Below, piece by piece: positions 23,466 through 31,080 of a stretch of 47,164 nt of DNA (position 1 is the stretch's first letter; each line of letters opens with the position of its first letter). A program made the translations under genes and the position numbers. Below the pieces are notes generated by a model. That model saw nothing but the letters and a program-made list of their open reading frames with translations. It was not told the DNA's origin and ran no database searches. Origin of the DNA: an uncultured Anaerolineae bacterium (GTDB lineage: Bacteria > Chloroflexota > Anaerolineae > Anaerolineales > Villigracilaceae); the NCBI GenBank assembly GCA_903910795.1, contig CAIWAX010000428.1:1-47164 (forward strand), given 5' to 3'.

Positions 23466-24317
23466 TTATCCTTCACCGCTGACTTCCTGCCAGACTTTTT
23501 TCATGTACAGCGCATCATCTTCCATCACCGGGCTTTCACAGAGAATGCGCCCGCCTGCGTGAACAGTATGCAGCGCCTGAAACAATTCCCTTAACTTCAA
23601 ATCTGATTCGGCTACCGGCAGATGGTTCTTTTCACCCTTGGGGCCATATTCGATCCCCGAAAGGTGGATATGCAGGCGGTTGAGCAGCGCTTCACCAAGC
23701 GCCTTGCCCACCATTTCCAGGTTTGTAGACCACTCTTCATACGAATTCATGCTTCCATCCCCGGGGCGGGCATGCAAGTGGGCAAAATCAATGCACGGCA
23801 GCACGCCAGGGATGGCGCGCGCCATTTCCACTGTATCTTCCAGCGAACCCAGCATGGCACTTTTCCCCATCGTTTCGGGACGCAGTGTAACCGGATTTCC
23901 AGCGGCGCGCAGTTCATCCAGGCAGCCTTGCAGGCGGGGTATTGCCACTTTCAAAACATCGGCTGCCGGTCTTTCAAAATATGAACCCGGATGAAAAATG
24001 ATATCGGTCGCTCCGGCAAGATTGCCATAAAGCGCCGCATCCATCAGCCTTTTTCGAGACTTTGGCCATTCTTCATCGTCTGCATTCAGATTGATAAAAT
24101 AAGGGGCGTGCACACTGACGGCCACATCACTCTGGCTGGCGGCCTGGTTGATCACTGCGCAAGTTTCAGGCGAGACGCGCACCGCCTGCACCCAGCCCAA
24201 TTCCATCGCATCCAACCCAATTGTTTTGCTGAACAAAATCGAGCCAACCGAGCCACCGGGCTTTTTGGGGGTGCCAATCGGAGAACCCACCGTGCCAAAC
24301 CGGAAAGAAAGAGACAT
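23466..24317 (-). CDS. endonuclease IV-like / xylose-isomerase-like TIM-barrel protein
   Basis: 283 residues. The motif series SVHAPYFINLNA, IFHPGSY, LRPETMGK, CIDFAHLHAR, HIHLSGIEYG and CESPVMEDDAL parallels the zinc-ligand positions of AP endonuclease IV (HAPY, H, E, DxxH, H, E). The trinuclear metal site therefore looks retained. Several non-ligand residues differ from true Nfo (for example SGIEYG for NDSK), so DNA specificity is likely but not certain. The start ATG at 24317 has GAGGA eight bases upstream. It is the last gene of the yqeY-pgpH-ybeY-dgkA run, 17 bases after dgkA. Confidence 0.82.
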   Translation of the reverse strand: MSLSFRFGTVGSPIGTPKKPGGSVGSILFSKTIGLDAMELGWVQAVRVSPETCAVINQAASQSDVAVSVHAPYFINLNADDEEWPKSRKRLMDAALYGNLAGATDIIFHPGSYFERPAADVLKVAIPRLQGCLDELRAAGNPVTLRPETMGKSAMLGSLEDTVEMARAIPGVLPCIDFAHLHARPGDGSMNSYEEWSTNLEMVGKALGEALLNRLHIHLSGIEYGPKGEKNHLPVAESDLKLRELFQALHTVHAGGRILCESPVMEDDALYMKKVWQEVSGEG

Positions 24318-24334
24318 CAGAATAGTCCTCAACA

Positions 24335-24724
24335 CTACGGATGGATAAAATAGGGAGCCATGCGATTCAAAAGAGGCGGGCCCAAAATAATTACCCCAAT
24401 CAAAACGGCCGCGCAGGCCGAGATCAAAACTGCAGCGGCGCCAACATCCTTGCCGACTTTCGCCAACGGGTGATGCATCGGGCTGGCCAGGTCAACAACC
24501 GCCTCGATGGATGTATTGAAAAATTCGGCCGCCCAGACCATGGTAATCACAAGGATTAATATCGCCCAATCATGGAGCGGGATGTTCAGCCAAAGGCCCA
24601 TGATCATTACCAGGGTGGTCACCACCGCGTGGATCCATGCGTTTTTTTCATTCCGAATGACATAAGCCCAGCCGCGAAACGCGTGCCCAAAAGAGGCAAT
24701 ACGCGATTTGATAAAATCTATCAT
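24335..24724 (-). CDS. dgkA: DgkA-type diacylglycerol/undecaprenol kinase
   Basis: 129 residues with three membrane helices. The family signature EFFNTSIEAVVDLASPMHHPLAKVGKDVGAAAVL is cited here in parts: EFFNTSIEAVVD (active-site Glu) and AKVGKDVGAAAVL. In Gram-positive-type bacteria this enzyme phosphorylates undecaprenol or diacylglycerol for lipid recycling. The ATG at 24724 (MIDFIKSRIASFGHAFRG) is used because the family begins with FxxAFxG; upstream in-frame codons overlap ybeY. The gap to ybeY is 17 bases. This ybeY-dgkA order is common in many phyla. Confidence 0.93.
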   Translation of the reverse strand: MIDFIKSRIASFGHAFRGWAYVIRNEKNAWIHAVVTTLVMIMGLWLNIPLHDWAILILVITMVWAAEFFNTSIEAVVDLASPMHHPLAKVGKDVGAAAVLISACAAVLIGVIILGPPLLNRMAPYFIHP

Positions 24725-24741
24725 AACCAGTGCACCTTTTT

Positions 24742-25197
24742 TTATTCTCGAATGTCCAGTCCGCCAAGTCCCAATTGGGTTAGTATCTCCGTCTGAGCCT
24801 TCCACATGCGGGCCTTTTCTTCAGGTTCAGCATGATCATGCCCCATCAAATGCAGCACACCATGCACGATCAGCAGTTGGACTTCGGATTCAACCGGGTG
24901 ACCGGGAATCTGAGCCTGGGCAGCCGCCCGCTGGACAGAGATCAGGATGTCACCCAAGTAGCGATTTCCCGTCTCCGGGTCAATTTCATCGGAAGGGAAG
25001 GAAAGTACATCCGTGGGGCCGTCTACGCCCATCCATTGCAAATTCAGTTCATGGAGCTGCTCGTCGTCGCTCAGGACGATGGTCAGGTCAGCTTCCACTG
25101 GCGCGGATTGGTGCTTTAATGCGGCAGAAGCGGCTTTTTTCACCAGTTCGTCCGCAATATCTGGATTGAGATCATCAATCTTTTCGAGATAAATCAT
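24742..25197 (-). CDS. ybeY: endoribonuclease YbeY
   Basis: 151 residues. A single-strand endoribonuclease for 16S rRNA 3'-end maturation and ribosome quality control. The zinc motif HGVLHLMGHDH is intact (HGxLHLxGHDH), and LNLQWMGVDGPTDVLSFP plus GDILIS are the other conserved blocks. The start overlaps the end of pgpH by four bases (25194-25197), so translation is coupled. Confidence 0.96.
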   Translation of the reverse strand: MIYLEKIDDLNPDIADELVKKAASAALKHQSAPVEADLTIVLSDDEQLHELNLQWMGVDGPTDVLSFPSDEIDPETGNRYLGDILISVQRAAAQAQIPGHPVESEVQLLIVHGVLHLMGHDHAEPEEKARMWKAQTEILTQLGLGGLDIRE

Positions 25198-27329
25198 TTC
25201 GTCTCCATTTTTTCGTCACCGGGAATGGCGGGCGGCTCAACCGGAGTATTGACTTCGGAGGTTGGATATGCAATTCTGGGATGATAAAGCCCTGTCAGTG
25301 TGGTCACAAATACTTCAGTAATAACAGCCAGATCCTTAAGAGTGAACCGCGTATCTGCCAGTTGTCCTTCCTTCTGGCAAAAATCAATAGTCTTTTGAAC
25401 AACTGCGCGAATATCTTCATCATTTCGCGGCCGGTCGGAGCGGGTACGCGCTTCCACATTATCAGCCAGCATTAGGAGCGCGGTTTCACGGGAGCGCGGC
25501 CGCGGGCCAGGATAACGGAACTTGCTCTCATCCACCTTGCTGGCATCACCACCTGCCTCGCGTACGGCCCGGTTGTAATGATAACGCGCCAGCAACGTGC
25601 CGTGATGTTCCAGAATGAAGTCGATTATTCTGCGCGGCAGCCGGTATTTGCGTGCTAATGTTACGCCATCTTTTACATGCAGGATGACACTTGCGGCAGC
25701 CGCCTCGGCAGCCACATCATCGTGTGGATTAAGGTTGTTGGCCAGTTGGTTCTCAATAAAAAACGATGGGTTGGCAGCTTTGCCAACATCATGGTAAAGA
25801 GCCCCCACGCGTACCAACAGGGTATCCATTCCCAACTTTTCGGCGGCCTGTTCCACCAGGTTGGAAACCATCAGACTGTGTTGATAGGTCCCGGGCGCAT
25901 TCCGTAAAAAATATTGCAGCAGCGGCGAGTCAGGACGTGACATTTCGAGCAGACGCAAACCAGTGGTAAGTCCCAAATATTCAGCCAGAAAATATTGAAG
26001 CATCAGCGCTACGCTGGCAGATGCGATCCCATTCAAAAGCGCAGCTCCAGCCAAGGTAAGGTATCCAACCCAATCCAGGTTGCCGGCCGGTAATCGGTAA
26101 GCGGTGATCACTGCCACCCCCGAAATTGCAGAAACGATTGCGGCCCAGGCAAAGGAACTAATTCGTTGGCCCTTGCCAAGCATAAGCACACCGGTCAGGG
26201 AAGACAGCAAGTAGAAAGATGTCAGGTCAACCGAATTCGTCAGGTTAAAGCCAGCCAGTATACAAATTGCCAGCGAAAGCATGATCGCGCCTCCTGGCCC
26301 AAAAAGCGTGGCGATTAACAATCCAAACGCCGGGAGGGGAAAGATATAGGGCAAAATGGCACGATTGGGAATAATCAATCTGGCAGCGAAAATGAATAAG
26401 ATGAACAGAATGCTAATCAATAGCAGGCTGCGATTGTCATTGTAATAGGCGGGTCGCCGCCTCACATAATAGATCCCCAGGAAAGTCATAACGGCCATCA
26501 CCATGGCCGCGGCGCCGATGTAATCAAAAATAGGGCTGGAAGGGTGTATCAGCCCCATGATTTTTAGTGCTTCAATATTTGCCGCGGTCAATACCCTGCC
26601 CCTCGGCACAACAATTTCTCCCGCCAGATAACTTTGCGTGACGGGTTCCACTGTTTGGCGAGCCTGTAAACGGGCGGCATCGGTCAGTTCGGGGCTAAAG
26701 AAGCTGTTTGAAACGATAAATGGCGTAACAAGATCCACAACAACAGCGGATTCTGTATCGTTCAAAACAAAACTGACACTTGAAAGCACCCCCGCGCGTA
26801 CGCTTTCAATATTGTCTTCGCGCACCGGGGAGCGCACGATCTGTTCAAGAACGCGCAATGCATCTTGTTGAACTGAGGCCCAGCGTGCATCGGATAAAGA
26901 CAGGATGGCGTCAATGGATTTTGCGTCAAGTCCCAGATCAGATAATGCGGCCAGGCTGGTATGTTTTTGATCAGAGGTGGTGCCAGTATCAGTGCGTGTA
27001 CTCGAAATTTCGTCCAGTGCATTGTGCAGCCGGGACATCTGCCGGCGAGCAATCACTTGATCTGGTGCCGTGTATATGGGCGAAACTGCCCGCTCAGCGG
27101 CATCGCGCGCCAGGTTTGTACGCACATCGCTGATATATTCAGTATTCGTGGGGGCTTGCAAATCGGTTGGCGAAACCAGTCCTTCGCGTAATGGCAGCGA
27201 GGTTTGCCGCAAGGACAACGGCAACACAAGCACGGCAAAGGCAGCCAGACCGGTTACGATCAGCAAAATCAGGGCATACAGATCATGCCTTTCAATCCGC
27301 CGCCACCACAGAACAGGGTCTGAATTCAC
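25194..27329 (-). CDS. pgpH: PgpH-family membrane HD phosphodiesterase (c-di-AMP type)
   Basis: 711 residues. N-terminal helix (LYALILLIVTGLAAFAVLVL), then a large extracellular 7TMR-HDED domain (~45-255), seven helices (~265-480), and a cytoplasmic HD domain with H-D at ~512 in LYHDVGKAANPSFFIENQ, HHGT for the distal His, and LMLADNVEARTRS. This architecture is that of PgpH, which degrades cyclic di-AMP. The proline-rich acidic tail ends at the ybeY overlap. Conservation next to ybeY and dgkA matches the yqfF/pgpH locus of Firmicutes. c-di-AMP specificity is inferred from family, not from sequence here. Confidence 0.93.
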   Translation of the reverse strand: MNSDPVLWWRRIERHDLYALILLIVTGLAAFAVLVLPLSLRQTSLPLREGLVSPTDLQAPTNTEYISDVRTNLARDAAERAVSPIYTAPDQVIARRQMSRLHNALDEISSTRTDTGTTSDQKHTSLAALSDLGLDAKSIDAILSLSDARWASVQQDALRVLEQIVRSPVREDNIESVRAGVLSSVSFVLNDTESAVVVDLVTPFIVSNSFFSPELTDAARLQARQTVEPVTQSYLAGEIVVPRGRVLTAANIEALKIMGLIHPSSPIFDYIGAAAMVMAVMTFLGIYYVRRRPAYYNDNRSLLLISILFILFIFAARLIIPNRAILPYIFPLPAFGLLIATLFGPGGAIMLSLAICILAGFNLTNSVDLTSFYLLSSLTGVLMLGKGQRISSFAWAAIVSAISGVAVITAYRLPAGNLDWVGYLTLAGAALLNGIASASVALMLQYFLAEYLGLTTGLRLLEMSRPDSPLLQYFLRNAPGTYQHSLMVSNLVEQAAEKLGMDTLLVRVGALYHDVGKAANPSFFIENQLANNLNPHDDVAAEAAAASVILHVKDGVTLARKYRLPRRIIDFILEHHGTLLARYHYNRAVREAGGDASKVDESKFRYPGPRPRSRETALLMLADNVEARTRSDRPRNDEDIRAVVQKTIDFCQKEGQLADTRFTLKDLAVITEVFVTTLTGLYHPRIAYPTSEVNTPVEPPAIPGDEKMETK

Positions 27330-27332
27330 AAT

Positions 27333-27779
27333 TTATTTCTGCAGAAGCTCTCGTACAAGTGCGCTGACCTGGTCGCCAGGCGCACGCCCGGCCAACCTGG
27401 GCAGAAGAACCTTCATCACCTTGCCCATATCAGCCGGCCCCACAGCGCCGGTTTCTGCAATGGCAGCTTGCACCAGGGCGAGCAGCTCTTCGGGGCTGGG
27501 GGCCTTCGGCAGGAAAGCCATCAACACATCAATTTCCGCCTGGGCATCTGCTGCCAGATCATCACGACCGGCCTTTTTGGCTTCTTCCAGGGCTTCCTTT
27601 CGCAGCTTGATTTCTTTTTGCAGAATAGAAAGTACCGCGGCATCATCAATAGATATCCGGCGGTCAACCTCAATTTGCTTGATGGCCGCCAATGTCATTC
27701 GAAGAGTGCGCTTGCGTACCTCATCACCAGATTTCATAGCTTCTTTTACAGCGTTGTTAAGTTCTGTTTTCATGTCCAT
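27333..27779 (-). CDS. yqeY: GatB/YqeY domain protein
   Basis: 148 residues. YqeY proteins share the tRNA-binding helical tail of GatB amidotransferase and are found next to rpsU or the ybeY locus; the molecular role is unclear. Seen here: VRKRTLRMTLAAIKQIEVDRR, SILQKEIKLRKEALEEAKKAGRDDL, LMAFLPKAPS, and GPADMGKVMKVLLPRLAGRAPGDQV, where the lysine/glycine part is typical. The -10 TATAAT ends six bases before the ATG and there is no ribosome binding site, so the whole operon may start as a leaderless message. pgpH begins three bases after its stop. Confidence 0.92.
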   Translation of the reverse strand: MDMKTELNNAVKEAMKSGDEVRKRTLRMTLAAIKQIEVDRRISIDDAAVLSILQKEIKLRKEALEEAKKAGRDDLAADAQAEIDVLMAFLPKAPSPEELLALVQAAIAETGAVGPADMGKVMKVLLPRLAGRAPGDQVSALVRELLQK

Positions 27780-27785
27780 AGAATG

Positions 27786-27791
27786 ATTATA
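27786..27791 (-). promoter_or_regulatory. -10 element for the yqeY-pgpH-ybeY-dgkA operon (leaderless candidate)
   Basis: The minus strand reads TATAAT then CATTCT then the yqeY ATG. A clear -35 at 17 bases is not obvious. Confidence 0.6.
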
Positions 27792-27868
27792 ACCTTTTCA
27801 GATTTTTTAATGATGCTGTCGTGACAGCCGCTTACTTCTGATTATGTAAATCCTTAAATTATTAGAAT

Positions 27869-28483
27869 TTATTTGCCTGTAAGTACCGAAACTTCCTGTT
27901 TCGAAAAATGGCCTGCCAATTGCTCATATTCGCTGCGAGTTCGTTTAATAGCCGCGGCAAGCGCAAAATCAAAACCCGGCCGGCCAGGATCGTCAAGGTT
28001 CATCCAGGCGTGCGAATCCTTGGGGAGCAAAGGCAACATGAAGCTATTAAGGACCGGGATGAAGGAAAGCGCTTCCAGAGGGTAATAGAGTTTGCCTGAA
28101 TGTAGGCGAGCATTTTGAAGCACAAAGGCTGATTCTGGGTCAATTCCATCCGGCAGAATCCCGGGATTTTCTTCCCGCCACAATGCCACATAATTGCTGT
28201 GAGCATACAGATCCTGTACGGTATGGGTCAAGCGGCCGAACGCCTGACGGGCTTCAGAGGCCCTACCATCTTGCACAGCAGTCAGTGTCAGGTGGCGCTG
28301 CTCTTTGCAATAGGCATCTCCGGCTGCAAATGAGTTACTGTCATAATGAAAATGATCATGCGCCACCTGGTAACGCAAGGCATCCTGCTCCAGGTTGGCA
28401 ACAATAATCTCATCTAACGCCTGCTGATGAAAAAATAAACCTAATGCCTTACTGGTGATTTCACGATGATATTGTTTTTTCAT
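27869..28483 (-). CDS. HET-C / zinc-phospholipase-C-like helical protein
   Basis: 204 residues, no signal peptide. RLTHTVQDLYAHSNYVALWREE (~residues 84-105, cited in parts LTHTVQDLYAHSNYV) is the H..QD.YAHSN motif of HET-C and zinc-dependent phospholipase C-like folds. The N-terminal HREITSKAL, HQQALDEI and AHDHFHYDSNSF supply further histidines and acids for a metal site. Phospholipase or structural function is not known. No classical ribosome binding site at the ATG (28483). It sits alone between the yqeY operon and the adenosyltransferase. Assignment rests on one motif region, so moderate. Confidence 0.6.
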   Translation of the reverse strand: MKKQYHREITSKALGLFFHQQALDEIIVANLEQDALRYQVAHDHFHYDSNSFAAGDAYCKEQRHLTLTAVQDGRASEARQAFGRLTHTVQDLYAHSNYVALWREENPGILPDGIDPESAFVLQNARLHSGKLYYPLEALSFIPVLNSFMLPLLPKDSHAWMNLDDPGRPGFDFALAAAIKRTRSEYEQLAGHFSKQEVSVLTGK

Positions 28484-28710
28484 TTGGCTTCTTTGAGGAG
28501 ATAACCTTTATTGTTCCTTTCTTTCAGAATAGCTGTTGCCAGAAAAAATACCAATTGCCTGCGCATTTTTTCATTATACGCTACTGTCAAGCCGCTTATC
28601 AAGCCAAACCAAACCTCTGTTAATGCAGCCAGACGGTGGCTTTTTGATAGCATGATTTATTTTGTTCAAAAAAACGCAACAGGGTATCCCGCACATAACC
28701 ATGTGGGCAT
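28484..28710. other. divergent intergenic region before the adenosyltransferase
   Basis: AT-rich. Contains a weak AGCCA/TGGCT hairpin with a following T run (28627-28645), possibly an attenuator on the plus strand. No cobalamin riboswitch blocks are visible, although the downstream gene handles cobalamin. Confidence 0.4.
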
Positions 28711-28716
28711 TATAAT
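28711..28716 (+). promoter_or_regulatory. -10 element before the cobalamin adenosyltransferase start (leaderless candidate)
   Basis: Perfect TATAAT with seven bases (TGCGCAC) to the ATG at 28724, and no Shine-Dalgarno sequence. Confidence 0.6.
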
Positions 28717-28723
28717 TGCGCAC

Positions 28724-29290
28724 ATGCCAATCATATATACCCAAACCGGGGACGAAGGCAGCACCGGTCTGCTCGGCGAAGGCCGTGTCCCAAAATTTGA
28801 CCTGCGCATTGAAGCACTTGGCGCTTTGGATGAAGCCACCGCTGCTCTGGGTCTGGCTCGCGCCAGTGCCAACACACCGGAAATTGCTCCTTTGGTAGTG
28901 GAAATTCAACGCGATTTATATAGGTTGATGGCCGAGGTCGGCGCTACCCTAGAAAACGCTGGAAAATTCCGCACTATTGACCAGGAGCGTGTCAAATGGC
29001 TGGAAAGGCAAACCGAGGCCATTACCGCCGAAATTGAGGTGCCGCGCGAGTTTATCCTACCAGGTGAAGTGCCCTCCAGCGCGGCCATGGGATTGGCCCG
29101 TACCATTGTGCGCCGCGCAGAACGCCGGGTGGTGGAACTCCAGCACGCTGGCGGACTCGAAAATATGGCCCTGCTTGCTTATCTCAACCGGCTGTCATCG
29201 CTGTGTTTTGCGCTTGAATTGCTCGAGAACCGTAACGCCGGAAAATCAACCCGAATGGCAAAGGAAAAAAATGACCGGGACCTATATTAA
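28724..29290 (+). CDS. PduO-type cob(I)alamin adenosyltransferase
   Basis: 188 residues. It transfers adenosyl from ATP to Co(I) corrinoid. YTQTGDEGSTGLLGEGRVPK is the N-terminal ATP loop (YTxxGDxGxT), and FILPGEVPSSAAMGLARTIVRRAERRVV (here in parts: FILPGEVP, ARTIVRRAERRVV) is the arginine-rich ATP/cobalamin region; the usual FxLPGG is FILPGE. Start ATG 28724 fits the family; longer in-frame starts give unrelated sequence. It overlaps the DUF554 gene by 20 bases. With the Ni/Co transporter at 7963 it indicates that the organism handles cobalt for B12. Confidence 0.9.
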   Translation: MPIIYTQTGDEGSTGLLGEGRVPKFDLRIEALGALDEATAALGLARASANTPEIAPLVVEIQRDLYRLMAEVGATLENAGKFRTIDQERVKWLERQTEAITAEIEVPREFILPGEVPSSAAMGLARTIVRRAERRVVELQHAGGLENMALLAYLNRLSSLCFALELLENRNAGKSTRMAKEKNDRDLY

Positions 29291-29993
29291 CGTTGCCGCA
29301 ATCCTCGTTGGCAGTGCAATTGGACTTCTGTTTGGCGCGCGCCTGTCGGACCATTTGAAAAACACTGTTATCGCAGGTATGGGATTATTCACCTCCGCGG
29401 TTGGAATGCAAATGTTTCTTAAAACTGAAAACGCCCTGATCGTTCTCGGGGCGCTTATCTTCGGAGCCATCCTGGGAGAGTGGTGGGGCGTGGAAGATGG
29501 CATCCAAAAACTGGGCGCCTGGTTGGAAAAAAGGTTTATGGGTGGTTCTCAGGATACCTCAAGCAAGTTTGTGCGTGGTTTTTTAACTGCTTCCGTGCTG
29601 TACTGCACTGGCCCGATGGCAGTGCTCGGCTCAATTAGCGATGGTCTGAAGGGTGATTACCTGACCCTTTCGATCAAATCTGTCTTGGATGGAATTATCT
29701 CAATCGCATTCGCCTCCACGCTGGGCATCGGAGTAGCTTTTGCGGCCCTGCCAGTTTTGATTTATCAGGGTGCCATCAGCCTGCTGGCTTCTCAGCTAAA
29801 TGCCGTGGTTAACACAAGCATGATGAACGAGATGACCGCCACCGGCGGCGTGTTGCTGATAGGGATCGGTCTCAGCAGCCTGCTGGAAATTAAAAAAATC
29901 CGGGTCGGGAATTTTTTACCGGCCCTGGTCATTGCTCCAACCCTTGTTTATATCCTCAGCGTCATAACTTTTTATTCAAAATTAATCCGCTAA
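29271..29993 (+). CDS. DUF554 family membrane protein
   Basis: 240 residues with about seven helices. DUF554 (YdfK-like) motifs: the opening INVAAILVGSAIGLLFG, FGAILGEWWGVEDG, FLTASVLYCTGPMAVLGSISDGL and LLIGIGLSSLLEIKKIRVGNFLPAL. Its role is unknown; it is an internally repeated membrane protein found in many phyla. AAAGG lies just before ATG 29271, inside the adenosyltransferase gene, so translation is coupled over a 20-base overlap. A perfect palindromic terminator follows. Confidence 0.88.
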   Translation: MTGTYINVAAILVGSAIGLLFGARLSDHLKNTVIAGMGLFTSAVGMQMFLKTENALIVLGALIFGAILGEWWGVEDGIQKLGAWLEKRFMGGSQDTSSKFVRGFLTASVLYCTGPMAVLGSISDGLKGDYLTLSIKSVLDGIISIAFASTLGIGVAFAALPVLIYQGAISLLASQLNAVVNTSMMNEMTATGGVLLIGIGLSSLLEIKKIRVGNFLPALVIAPTLVYILSVITFYSKLIR

Positions 29994-30019
29994 AAAGCCA
30001 GGTAATAAATTTTTATTGG

Positions 30020-30061
30020 AACATTTGCGCCGCCAGATGTACATCTGGCGGCGCAAATGTT
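30020..30061. terminator. 42-base perfect palindrome, bidirectional terminator
   Basis: AACATTTGCGCCGCCAGATG (30020-30039), TA centre, then its exact complement (30042-30061). It lies between the convergent DUF554 and HhH-GyrI genes, with T-rich flanks on each side though no long U tract. Confidence 0.75.
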
Positions 30062-30074
30062 TCTTCGGTTTAGG

Positions 30075-30779
30075 TTATTTTTCTTCCGACACCATAAAAG
30101 TCAGTTCGGTGAGGTATGTTTCAGGATTAGGGTCAACAGCCGGATCGTTGAAATACCATTCCACGCGGGCATCCCACCATTCTGCACCGTCTTTGGCGGC
30201 TGTTTTCCAGGTGATGCCATTTTTCGCAGCCCACTCGATCATGTCCACATTGGCCTTGTAAACGCCTTTGCCCCGGTATGAACCAGTGTAGGTAAGACAG
30301 GCGTACTGTCCATCCGGCAGGGTGTCTGTCAACACACCAGCGCTGCCTGGGATGAGATTATCAATGACAAAACCAACATCCATATCCAACTTCGTTGACA
30401 TATCCGTGGTCAGGTAACGAATGATAGCTGGCTCGTGAGGAATCCCCTGCCCGGCCAGCCAATTGTGTACTTTTGACCAGGCTGGCTGCAAAAATTTTCC
30501 AAACGGGATAGGGGCCTGTAACCGTACTGCGGCATAGGCGTGGGCGTCACGCTGTTCAATCCTGGGCTGGTGTTCTTTCCATGCGAGCTGATTCTCTGCC
30601 AGGGCGCGGCGCAGTTTTTCAAGTACATTTGGCCCGATTCCATGTAAATTGCGGGTTTCCGCTTCGCTGAATTGGCTCAACTGTGCCAGGTTCGAGATTC
30701 CGGCTCCAGCCAACGCTCGCAGAGCGGGTCGAGATAACCCGGTTGGCAAATTTCCTTCGATTTGGGTTTTTACACTCAT
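30075..30779 (-). CDS. helix-hairpin-helix plus GyrI-like effector-binding domain protein
   Basis: 234 residues. Residues ~12-60 are helix-hairpin-helix-like (LSRPALRALAGAGISNLAQL, then LHGIGPNVLEKLRRAL). The rest resembles the GyrI-like/AraC effector-binding fold, with LDMDVGFVIDN, YACLTYTGSYRGKGVYKANVDMIEWAA and WWDARVEWYFNDP. Such proteins bind hydrophobic small molecules, and the HhH part may bind DNA or protein. It ends the DUF1761-VOC-BNR-MoaD operon with a 4-base gap to the MoaD-like gene. Confidence 0.78.
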   Translation of the reverse strand: MSVKTQIEGNLPTGLSRPALRALAGAGISNLAQLSQFSEAETRNLHGIGPNVLEKLRRALAENQLAWKEHQPRIEQRDAHAYAAVRLQAPIPFGKFLQPAWSKVHNWLAGQGIPHEPAIIRYLTTDMSTKLDMDVGFVIDNLIPGSAGVLTDTLPDGQYACLTYTGSYRGKGVYKANVDMIEWAAKNGITWKTAAKDGAEWWDARVEWYFNDPAVDPNPETYLTELTFMVSEEK

Positions 30780-30783
30780 AAAA

Positions 30784-31080
30784 TTATCCTCCGGCCATGG
30801 CACCGACAATCCTGAAGCGCTCACTACCTTTGGCCACCGCCTCAGGCAGTGGCGATTCGGGTGACTCAAGTGAATAATCTTGCCCGCAGGCAAAAAAACG
30901 AATGTAAGGCCTTCGTTCCAGGGTAACCTGATCGCGGATGGTTCCACGCAGCATCGGATAACTGGCTTCGAGCGCATCCAGCACCGTACTCTGGGTGACA
31001 GGCTCGGTAACCAACAGTTCCACTTCGCGACCGACATTTGCCAGGCGCTGTAGGTGGGTGGGAAGTAGAACACGGATCAT
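30784..31080 (-). CDS. MoaD/ThiS-family ubiquitin-like sulfur-carrier protein
   Basis: 98 residues. A beta-grasp protein ending in the diglycine [10 protein letters not shown], the tail that is adenylated and thiocarboxylated in MoaD/Thi[22 protein letters not shown] is the first strand pair and [16 protein letters not shown] the helix. No moeB, moaE or thi gene is near. It overlaps the BNR-propeller gene by four bases (ATGA type) and precedes the HhH-GyrI gene by four, so all three are co-translated. Pairing with a BNR propeller recurs in actinobacteria as I recall, but its function is not known. Confidence 0.86.
   Translation of the reverse strand: MIRVLLPTHLQRLANVGREVELLVTEPVTQSTVLDALEASYPMLRGTIRDQVTLERRPYIRFFACGQDYSLESPESPLPEAVAKGSERFRIVGAMAGG

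Noticed and set aside
28484-28723. cobalamin riboswitch before the adenosyltransferase
   Set aside because: No B12-box (GCCACTG-like) block; only a weak hairpin is seen.
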